This document shows positions 53,844 through 64,000 of a stretch of DNA of 64,000 nt, piece after piece. Position 1 is the first letter of the stretch. Each line of letters opens with the position of its first letter. The position numbers and the translations under genes were made by a program. A model generated the notes under the pieces. The model was not told the origin of the DNA. It ran no database searches and saw only the letters and a program-made list of their open reading frames with translations. Source of the stretch: Aeromonas hydrophila subsp. hydrophila ATCC 7966 (GTDB lineage: Bacteria; Pseudomonadota; Gammaproteobacteria; Enterobacterales; Aeromonadaceae); assembly GCF_000014805.1 (NCBI RefSeq), contig NC_008570.1, forward strand, positions 3,601,001-3,665,000, read 5' to 3'.

Positions 53844-55007
53844 TTAAACCAGCCCCAGCGCATAGCGTAGCGCCATCTCCTTGAGCGGGCCTGCCTTGTC
53901 CGCCAGATTGAGGGCCAGGTTGCGCGCCAGCTTGAGCGGGCCTATCCCGTTGCTGAACACCCCGTAGAAGAGATCCATCCCCGACTGCATCAGCAGGTTG
54001 TCGGGGCGGCGGCGCCGCTCATAGCGCCCGGCCAGCGCCAGCTGATGCCAGTCGGCCCCGGCCCCCTGCAGCAGATCGCTCCAGCAGGCCACGTCCTTGA
54101 AGCCGAGGTTGACCCCCTGCCCCGCCAACGGGTTGATGGTGTGGGCGGCATCGCCCAGCAGCACCACCCGGCCGGCGTGATAATCGTTGGCGTGGCGGCG
54201 CACCAGCGGGAAGCTCCCCTTGGCCGTCACGGCAAACCCGCCGAGCCGGCTCGGGAAGTGGCGGCGCACCTCGGCGGCCAGCCCCTCGTTGCTCATGGCG
54301 GCCAGCGCCCGGATGCGGGCCGGACTGTCATACCAGACCAGGGAGCCGCGCTGGCCGGGTAGCGGCAGGAAGGCGCGCGGGCCGCTCGGGGTAAACTGCT
54401 GCCAGGTGATGTCTTCCTGCTCGAAGTCGGTGTCGATGTTGATCAGCATGCAGTGCTGACGGTATTCAAAGCGCGACACCCCGATGCCGGCCAGCTTGCG
54501 GGTGTGGGATTCGGCGCCATCGCACGCCAGCACCCAGCGGGCGGCCAGCTCGCTGCCATCATCCAGGGTCAGCACCGCCTCGTCCGCACTCTGGCGCAGG
54601 CTCGTCACCGCCGCCGGGGTGTGGGTCTGGATGTTGGGGAAATCTTCCATGCGTCTGAGCAACGCCAGCTGCACCAGCCGGTTTTCGATGATGTAGCCGA
54701 GCTGCGGCAGACCGAGGTCGGCGGCGTTGAAGCGGGTGGCGAAGCCGTCCAGCTCCCAGGTCTCCAGCCGGCGATAGGGGCACAGCCGCATCTGCTGCAG
54801 ATGCTGCCAGGCACCGGCCTGCTCCAGCAGCGCCACCGAAGCCTGACTGATGGCGGAGACCCGCAGATCCAGCGGCTGCTCGGGGGCGTATTGCTCCGGC
54901 AGCCGGGTCTCGATGACCCGCACCGACAGACCCTGCGCCGCCAGCAGACAGGCTGTGGCGGCGCCGACCATGCCGGCCCCGACGATGGCGATATCACACT
55001 GTTCCAT
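53844..55007 (-). CDS. ubiF: Ubiquinone hydroxylase UbiF
   Basis: This FAD monooxygenase catalyses a late ring hydroxylation (2-octaprenyl-3-methyl-6-methoxy-1,4-benzoquinol) in ubiquinone biosynthesis. The start at 55007 gives 387 residues beginning MEQCDIAIVGAGMVGAA. The Rossmann GxGxxG is in the first 20 residues, and the second FAD motif is VVLLGDAAHTINPLAGQGVNLG. Strong similarity to UbiF is visible in SAISQASVALLEQAGAW and PYRRLETWELD. It is divergent from miaB, as in other gammaproteobacteria. Confidence 0.93.
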   Translation of the reverse strand: MEQCDIAIVGAGMVGAATACLLAAQGLSVRVIETRLPEQYAPEQPLDLRVSAISQASVALLEQAGAWQHLQQMRLCPYRRLETWELDGFATRFNAADLGLPQLGYIIENRLVQLALLRRMEDFPNIQTHTPAAVTSLRQSADEAVLTLDDGSELAARWVLACDGAESHTRKLAGIGVSRFEYRQHCMLINIDTDFEQEDITWQQFTPSGPRAFLPLPGQRGSLVWYDSPARIRALAAMSNEGLAAEVRRHFPSRLGGFAVTAKGSFPLVRRHANDYHAGRVVLLGDAAHTINPLAGQGVNLGFKDVACWSDLLQGAGADWHQLALAGRYERRRRPDNLLMQSGMDLFYGVFSNGIGPLKLARNLALNLADKAGPLKEMALRYALGLV

Positions 55008-55274
55008 AACTTGATTCCTGCAAGGGGTGAGCCCGGGCAAGGGGAAAACACAGCCGGACCGAATGACCACATGATACCGCAAGGGGCGCCGGGAAACAGT
55101 GAAGGGTGTGGAGAATTAGTGCGCCAAATCAAGGAGAAAGCCGATGCCGACAGGAAGCCCGCCGGCGGCGTTCCGGCCATGGCCGGCTGGATATTCGCTA
55201 GGCAGTCTCCGTATTGCGGAGTAAAATGCCCGGTCCTTTGACCATGCCGCATTCAAAACAAGTCAAGAGAAGCA

Positions 55275-56708
55275 ATGAGCAAAAAACTTCACATCAAAAC
55301 CTGGGGTTGCCAGATGAACGAGTACGACTCGTCCAAGATGGCCGACCTGTTGGATGCCAGCAATGGCTACACGCTTACCGAAGAGCCCGAAGAGGCAGAC
55401 GTTTTGCTGCTCAACACCTGCTCCATCCGCGAAAAAGCGCAGGAGAAGGTGTTTCACCAGCTGGGACGCTGGAAGAAGCTCAAGGCAAACAAACCCGGTC
55501 TGGTGATCGGCGTGGGCGGCTGCGTCGCCTCCCAGGAGGGGGACAACATCCGCACTCGCGCCCCCTATGTGGACATCGTCTTCGGCCCGCAGACCCTGCA
55601 TCGCCTGCCCACCATGATCAAGCAGGTGCAGGAGGGGCGCGGTGCCCAGGTGGACGTCGCCTTCCCGGAAATCGAGAAGTTCGACAGCCTGCCCGAGCCG
55701 CGCGCCGAAGGGGCGACCGCCTTCGTCTCCATCATGGAAGGCTGTTCCAAATACTGCTCCTTCTGCGTGGTGCCCTACACCCGCGGCGAGGAGGTGAGCC
55801 GACCGCTCGACGACGTGCTCTATGAAATCGCCCAGCTCGCCCAGCAGGGCGTGCGCGAAGTGAACCTGCTTGGCCAGAACGTCAACGCCTACCGGGGCCC
55901 GACCTTCGACGGCGGCATCTGCACCTTCGCCGAGCTGCTGCGGCTGGTGGCCGCCATCGACGGCATCGATCGCATTCGCTACACCACCAGCCACCCCATC
56001 GAGTTCACCGACGACATCATCGAGGTCTACAAGGACACCCCGGAAGTGGTCAGCTTCCTGCACCTGCCGGTGCAGAGCGGCTCCGACCGCATCCTGACCA
56101 TGATGAAGCGCCCGCACACCGTGCTGGAGTACAAGTCCAAGATCCGTCGCCTGCGCGCCGCCCGTCCCGACATCACCATCAGTTCCGACTTCATCGTCGG
56201 CTTCCCGAACGAGACGGACGAGGATTTCGAGGCCACCATGAAACTCATCGAAGAGATCAACTTCGACATGAGCTTCAGCTTCATCTACAGCCCGCGCCCC
56301 GGAACCCCGGCCGCCGATCTGCCCGATGATGTCGACATGGAGGTGAAGAAAGCCCGCCTGACCCGCCTGCAGCACGTCATCAACAACCAGTCGATGCAGA
56401 TTGGCCGCGCCATGCTGGGCTCCACCCAGCGCATCCTGGTGGAAGGGCCCTCCAAGCTCGACCCCATGCAGCTGTGCGGCCGCACCGAGAACAACCGGGT
56501 GGTCAACTTCGAAGGCCCGCATACCCTGATCGGCGGCTTTGCCGACGTGGAGATCACCGAGGTGCGTCCCAACTCCCTGCGCGGCAAATTCCTGCGCGGC
56601 GAGAACGAGATGAACCTGCGCATCGCCACCGCCCCGAGCGAGATCCTCGCCCGTCGCCCGGACAACGTACCGGACCCGCTGGGCGTGGCCGCCTTCACAC
56701 CCCACTAA
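55275..56708 (+). CDS. miaB: tRNA-2-methylthio-N6-dimethylallyladenosine synthase
   Basis: This radical-SAM enzyme methylthiolates i6A37 of tRNAs reading UNN codons. Of its 477 residues, the N-terminal MTTase domain has three cluster-binding Cys ([30 protein letters not shown]), the radical SAM motif is CSKYCSFC near residue 157, and a TRAM domain ends the protein. It begins 267 bp from divergent ubiF and leads the ybeZ-ybeY-corC-lnt gene string. Confidence 0.97.
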   Translation: MSKKLHIKTWGCQMNEYDSSKMADLLDASNGYTLTEEPEEADVLLLNTCSIREKAQEKVFHQLGRWKKLKANKPGLVIGVGGCVASQEGDNIRTRAPYVDIVFGPQTLHRLPTMIKQVQEGRGAQVDVAFPEIEKFDSLPEPRAEGATAFVSIMEGCSKYCSFCVVPYTRGEEVSRPLDDVLYEIAQLAQQGVREVNLLGQNVNAYRGPTFDGGICTFAELLRLVAAIDGIDRIRYTTSHPIEFTDDIIEVYKDTPEVVSFLHLPVQSGSDRILTMMKRPHTVLEYKSKIRRLRAARPDITISSDFIVGFPNETDEDFEATMKLIEEINFDMSFSFIYSPRPGTPAADLPDDVDMEVKKARLTRLQHVINNQSMQIGRAMLGSTQRILVEGPSKLDPMQLCGRTENNRVVNFEGPHTLIGGFADVEITEVRPNSLRGKFLRGENEMNLRIATAPSEILARRPDNVPDPLGVAAFTPH

Positions 56709-56763
56709 TCTGTTCACCCCATCCGGCCCCGGCCGGATGGGATCGCGTCAAGACGAGGACACT

Positions 56764-57807
56764 TTGAGCCGACACATCTCGACCCTGAATCTGCATCTGG
56801 AACCCGCCGACAACCAGCGTCTCGCCAGTCTGTGCGGTCCGTTCGATGACAACGTCAAACAGCTGGAACGCCGCCTCGGCGTCGAGATCAGCTACCGCGA
56901 CAACCACTTCCAGCTGCTGGGCAAGCAGGCCCAGGTGGAGGCGGCCGCCGTCATCATCAAGCACCTCTATGTGGAAACCCAGCCGCTCAAGGGTGGCAAG
57001 GTGACCGACATCACCCCCGACATGGTCCATCTGGCCATTCAGGAGTCGCGGGTGCTGGAGCAGGATGACGAGCCGGCGCCGAGCATCCCTTACGGCAAGG
57101 AGGTGACGGTCAAGACCAAGCGCGGCCTCATCAAGCCGCGCAGCCCCAACCAGGCCCAGTACATCGCCAATATCGTGCGCCACGACATCTGCTTTGGCAT
57201 AGGCCCTGCAGGAACAGGCAAGACCTATCTGGCGGTAGCGGCGGCGGTGGACGCGCTGGAGCGTCAGGAAATTCGCCGCATTCTGCTGACCCGTCCGGCG
57301 GTGGAAGCGGGTGAGAAGCTCGGCTTCCTGCCCGGTGATCTCTCCCAGAAGGTGGATCCCTACCTGCGCCCGCTCTACGACGCCCTGTTCGAGATGCTGG
57401 GCTTTGAGCGGGTGGAGAAGCTGATGGAGCGCAACATCATCGAGGTGGCGCCGCTCGCCTATATGCGAGGCAGAACCTTGAATGACGCCTTTATCATTCT
57501 CGATGAGGCCCAGAACACCACCACCGAGCAGATGAAGATGTTCCTGACCCGCATCGGCTTCAACTCCAAGGCGGTGGTCACCGGCGACATCACCCAGGTA
57601 GACCTGCCCCGCAACCAGAAGTCGGGCCTGCGCCACGCGCTGGAAGTGCTGCAGGGCGTCGACGGCCTGTCGTTCAACTTCTTCGAATCCAAGGACGTGG
57701 TACGCCACCCGGTGGTGGCCCGCATCGTGCAGGCCTACGAGGCGTTCGATGCCAAACAGGCGGCCGACAAAGTCGCCCCAAACACCAGCAAAGAGAGTGC
57801 CCAATGA
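56764..57807 (+). CDS. ybeZ: PhoH-family ATPase YbeZ
   Basis: This ATP-binding protein of the PhoH family is linked to YbeY and RNA metabolism. I favour a TTG start at 56764 because GAGGA sits four to five bases upstream and the encoded N-terminus matches YbeZ ([20 protein letters not shown]). An ATG at 56737 would add nine unrelated residues. Walker A is [11 protein letters not shown] and Walker [15 protein letters not shown]. The stop overlaps the ybeY start by four bases. 347 residues. Confidence 0.94.
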   Translation: MSRHISTLNLHLEPADNQRLASLCGPFDDNVKQLERRLGVEISYRDNHFQLLGKQAQVEAAAVIIKHLYVETQPLKGGKVTDITPDMVHLAIQESRVLEQDDEPAPSIPYGKEVTVKTKRGLIKPRSPNQAQYIANIVRHDICFGIGPAGTGKTYLAVAAAVDALERQEIRRILLTRPAVEAGEKLGFLPGDLSQKVDPYLRPLYDALFEMLGFERVEKLMERNIIEVAPLAYMRGRTLNDAFIILDEAQNTTTEQMKMFLTRIGFNSKAVVTGDITQVDLPRNQKSGLRHALEVLQGVDGLSFNFFESKDVVRHPVVARIVQAYEAFDAKQAADKVAPNTSKESAQ

Positions 57808-58268
57808 GCGTGACCCTGGATCTGCAACTGGCCAGCGCCAGCACCGACGGCCTGCCGAGCGAGGCCCAGCTGCAGGGCTGGCTCGACGGCACCATTCTCG
57901 GCTTCCAGCAGGAGGCCGAAGTGACGGTGCGCATCGTCGACGAGGCGGAGAGCAACGAGCTCAACCTCACCTATCGCGGCAAGGACAAGCCCACCAACGT
58001 GCTCTCCTTCCCGTTCGAGGCCCCACCCGGCCTGGAGCTGCCGCTGCTCGGCGATCTGGTGATCTGCCGTCAGGTGGTGGAGCGCGAAGCCGCCGAACAG
58101 GGCAAGCCGCTGATGGCCCACTGGGCCCACATGGTTGTGCACGGCAGTCTGCATCTGCTAGGTTATGACCATATCGAGGATGACGAGGCCGAAGAGATGG
58201 AAACGCTCGAGCGCGACATCATGCAGGAGCTCGGTTTCGCCGATCCTTATCTGAACGACGAAGAGTAA
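57804..58268 (+). CDS. ybeY: Endoribonuclease YbeY
   Basis: This zinc-dependent endoribonuclease acts in 16S rRNA 3'-end maturation and ribosome quality control. The 154-residue protein has the conserved [11 protein letters not shown] zinc motif near residues 114-124 and the upstream TNVLSFPFE strand. The start overlaps the ybeZ stop (ATGA), consistent with a coupled ybeZ-ybeY pair. Confidence 0.96.
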   Translation: MSVTLDLQLASASTDGLPSEAQLQGWLDGTILGFQQEAEVTVRIVDEAESNELNLTYRGKDKPTNVLSFPFEAPPGLELPLLGDLVICRQVVEREAAEQGKPLMAHWAHMVVHGSLHLLGYDHIEDDEAEEMETLERDIMQELGFADPYLNDEE

Positions 58269-58363
58269 AGAACCGGATGGTCATCGTCTTGAAACAGCCG
58301 ACGCCCATCCTCATATAGCCACAACGATTTCAAGTGTGTTCATACGAGTAACCAAGAGAGAAA

Positions 58364-59248
<885 letters not shown>

Positions 59249-59346
59249 GCCTTGACCCTTGCCAACAGCGCCCCGCCCGTCGGGGTGCTGTTCGTTTGGC
59301 CGCACGCCCCTGCTTCTCCCCGGTCACAAGGCCCATCATCGCCCTT

Positions 59347-59370
59347 TTATTCCCTCGCTTATTCCCTCGC
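59347..59370. repeat. Tandem 12-bp repeat upstream of lnt
   Basis: Two exact copies of TTATTCCCTCGC lie end to end in the 219-bp corC-lnt gap. No function is visible. Confidence 0.85.
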
Positions 59371-59467
59371 TTCGGGCCGTCGGCCGGGAGGCTCGCCGTT
59401 GACCGCCTTTACGGGTTAAGATACCGGCCACTCAACCCATTGCAGTTCAATCCGAGCCTTATCGCCC

Positions 59468-61012
59468 GTGAAATTACAGCCCGTGAAATCAAAACTCCTG
59501 ACCAGCCTGTTTGCCATGGCCTCTGGCGCCATCGCCGTGCTCGCCTTCTCGCCCTTCAACTACTGGCCGCTGGTGATCCCCTCCCTGCTCGGTCTCTACG
59601 CCTTGCTGGACAAGGCCAACCCCAAACAGGCGGCCTGGCGCGGCTTTGGCTACGCCATGGGGCTGTTTTTGCCGGGACTGTGGTGGATCCACGTCAGCAT
59701 GACCATGTTCGGCGGCATTCCACTGCCGGTGGCCTTCGTGCTGCTGGCCGGGCTGTCGGCCTATCTGGCGCTCTATCCGACGCTGGCCTGCTGGGCCTTC
59801 GCCCGCTTCTTCAGCGGTCGCCACTGGAGTCGCTGGCTGCTCGCCTTCCCGGCGCTCTGGCTGATGGCCGACTGGCTGCGCGGCTGGGTGATGACCGGCT
59901 TCCCCTGGCTCTGGTTCGGCTACAGCCAGATCGACGGGCCGCTTAAGGGCTTTGCGCCCATCCTCGGCGTACAAGGCATCACCCTTGCGCTGCTGTTGAC
60001 CGCCTCCGCCCTCTGGCTGCTCTGGCAGAGCCGCAAGCCGGCCTGGCTGCTGGTGCCGGTGGCCCTGGTGGGCGCCGCCCAGGGGCTGATGCAGCTCAAC
60101 TGGGTAACCCGTGGTGAACCGGTCAAGGTGGCGCTGGTGCAGGGCAACATCGAACAGTCCCTCAAGTGGGATCCGGAGGCCCTGGTGCCGACCGTGCGCA
60201 AGTATCAGGATCTCAGCCGCGAGAACCAGGACGCCGACATCATCGTCTGGCCGGAATCGGCGATCCCGGCCATCGAGAAGGAGATGGGCAACTACCTGGA
60301 GAGCCTGGACAAGGCGATGAAGGTGAACGATACCGGCCTGCTGGCGGGGATCATCCACTACGATCTGGAGCAGCAGCGCTTCTTCAATACCGTGCTGGGC
60401 ATGGGAGTGCAGGATGCGGAAGGCAAGGAGTCCTACTACTACCAGCACAAGAACCGTTACTACAAATACCACCTGCTGCCCATCGGCGAGTTCGTGCCCC
60501 TTGAAGATCTGCTGCGTCCCATCGCTCCCTTCTTCAACCTGCCCATGTCCTCCTTCAGCCGCGGTGACGAGGTGCAGCCGAACCTGATCGCCAAGGGGCT
60601 CAAGTTTGCCGCCGCCATCTGCTACGAAATCATCTTCCCGGACGAGGTGCGCCGCAACGTGCAGCCGGATACCGACTTCCTGCTGACCGTCTCCAACGAC
60701 GCCTGGTTCGGCACCAGCATCGGCCCCTGGCAGCACATGGAGATCGCCCGCATGCGCGCCCTCGAGCTGGCCCGCCCGCTGCTGCGCGACACCAACACCG
60801 GCATCACCATCGTCACCGAGATCGACGGCAGCATCATCGCCCAGATCCCGCAGTTCGAGGCCGGCGTGCTGCGCACCGAAGTGCGTCCCGCCCACGGCGA
60901 GACCCCCTACCTGCGCTTTGGCAGCTGGCCCATGTATGGCATCGCCGCCCTGCTGCTGGCGCTGGGACTGGGGCTGCGCCCCCGCGCACACCCCTGGGCG
61001 CGCAAGGGGTGA
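59468..61012 (+). CDS. lnt: Apolipoprotein N-acyltransferase
   Basis: This inner-membrane enzyme N-acylates the lipoprotein N-terminus, the last step of lipoprotein maturation. The 514 residues start at GTG 59468, with an alternative GTG at 59483 inside a 10-base direct repeat. About six N-terminal TM helices (about 10-200) precede the nitrilase domain, with the catalytic Glu in VWPESAIPA, a lysine region near YKYHLLPIGEFVP, and the nucleophile Cys in AAICYEIIF. A final hydrophobic helix near 485-505 anchors the C-terminus. A terminator follows. Confidence 0.95.
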   Translation: MKLQPVKSKLLTSLFAMASGAIAVLAFSPFNYWPLVIPSLLGLYALLDKANPKQAAWRGFGYAMGLFLPGLWWIHVSMTMFGGIPLPVAFVLLAGLSAYLALYPTLACWAFARFFSGRHWSRWLLAFPALWLMADWLRGWVMTGFPWLWFGYSQIDGPLKGFAPILGVQGITLALLLTASALWLLWQSRKPAWLLVPVALVGAAQGLMQLNWVTRGEPVKVALVQGNIEQSLKWDPEALVPTVRKYQDLSRENQDADIIVWPESAIPAIEKEMGNYLESLDKAMKVNDTGLLAGIIHYDLEQQRFFNTVLGMGVQDAEGKESYYYQHKNRYYKYHLLPIGEFVPLEDLLRPIAPFFNLPMSSFSRGDEVQPNLIAKGLKFAAAICYEIIFPDEVRRNVQPDTDFLLTVSNDAWFGTSIGPWQHMEIARMRALELARPLLRDTNTGITIVTEIDGSIIAQIPQFEAGVLRTEVRPAHGETPYLRFGSWPMYGIAALLLALGLGLRPRAHPWARKG

Positions 61013-61037
61013 CCCGGTCGTACAACCCGATAAATGA

Positions 61038-61061
61038 GAGAGGCGCCCAAGGGCGCCTCTC
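61038..61061 (+). terminator. lnt terminator
   Basis: GAGAGGCGCCC and GGGCGCCTCTC with an AA centre, followed by TTCTGTTC. The T-run is weak. Confidence 0.8.
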
Positions 61062-61085
61062 TTCTGTTCAGTCTGATACCCGATC

Positions 61086-61227
61086 AGAACCTGTTCAGGC
61101 TCTGTAACGAGAGGTCGTCAGCAAGGTGAAGAGCAGCGCAGGAACCGGAGCGTATAGATATACGTGAGGATTCCGAGCAGCACATGAGCCTTGATCACGG
61201 CCTCGCAGCAAGAGCGTGGGCAGGTTC

Positions 61228-61228
<1 letters not shown>
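61086..61228. mobile_element. Candidate MITE-like 143-bp inverted-repeat element
   Basis: The block begins AGAACCTG and ends CAGGTTCT, and at its exact centre has CGTATA-GA-TATACG (61151-61164). The two halves, read as reverse complements, continue to match imperfectly throughout (for example CAAGG, CGAG, GGAA/TTCC and CAGC tracts), so the whole can fold into a long imperfect hairpin. No target-site duplication is evident, and there is no coding frame. It touches the last base of the ybeL stop codon. Size, symmetry and noncoding nature suggest a miniature inverted-repeat element; copy number is unknown. Confidence 0.6.

Positions 61229-64000
<2,772 letters not shown>

Noticed and set aside
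55263..56717. A 484-codon antisense frame opposite miaB
   Set aside because: It spans almost exactly the miaB gene and is a codon-bias shadow. It has no ribosome binding site or family signature.

Overview
The window is a GC-rich, gene-dense gammaproteobacterial chromosome segment. Gene content, protein sequences and gene order point to Aeromonas or a very close relative. Examples are pilMNOPQ-aroK-aroB divergent from mrcA, frdABCD with an FNR-type site, EarP next to an EF-P carrying Arg32, and ubiF divergent from miaB-ybeZ-ybeY-corC-lnt with ybeL and leuS beyond. The genus is inferred from this resemblance, not from a database search. I saw no rRNA, tRNA, CRISPR array, prophage or transposase gene.

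Layout. 1-5.7 kb (minus strand): the type IV pilus assembly/secretin operon pilMNOPQ, running into aroK and the first bases of aroB. 6-8.5 kb: mrcA (PBP1a). 8.5-13 kb: oxyR, a chemoreceptor, a DsbA-family protein and a periplasmic MBL-fold protein with a divergent LysR regulator. 14-24.4 kb: envelope genes (BPSS1780-type membrane protein, a helical hypothetical, M23 peptidase, MATE exporter, MscK-like channel, glycerophosphodiesterase) and a dCache chemoreceptor. 24.9-28.3 kb: frdABCD, with a decayed copy of the frdD 5' end lying between frdC and frdD. 28.5-32.9 kb: a DAPG-hydrolase-like gene and a divergent TetR gene around a perfect palindrome, then a solute-binding protein, a YcaQ/AlkX glycosylase and a methyltransferase.

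33.1-39.6 kb is the most interesting region. It is a tightly overlapping operon of a thermostable-hemolysin-family acyltransferase-like protein, an AMP-forming acyl ligase, a heme-oxygenase-like diiron oxidase (HDO), an SDR and a periplasmic TPR protein, followed by its own QseBC/PmrAB-type two-component system. A direct repeat CTTAAG-N5-CTTAAG sits 44 bp before the first gene and looks like the binding site of that regulator class. I read this as an undescribed, self-regulated pathway for a fatty-acid-derived metabolite or lipid.

39.6-55 kb: housekeeping and accessory genes, namely a retropepsin-like protease, guaC with a terminator-like leader, earP-efp, a D-2-hydroxyacid dehydrogenase, a glycine-zipper protein, two diguanylate cyclases, a nitroreductase, a HAD phosphatase, a LysR regulator, a cold-shock/TM/Excalibur fusion, an isochorismatase-fold protein without the usual cysteine, and ubiF. 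55-64 kb: miaB-phoH(ybeZ)-ybeY-corC-lnt, a 143-bp near-symmetric inverted repeat that looks like a miniature mobile element, ybeL, and leuS, which runs off the right edge.
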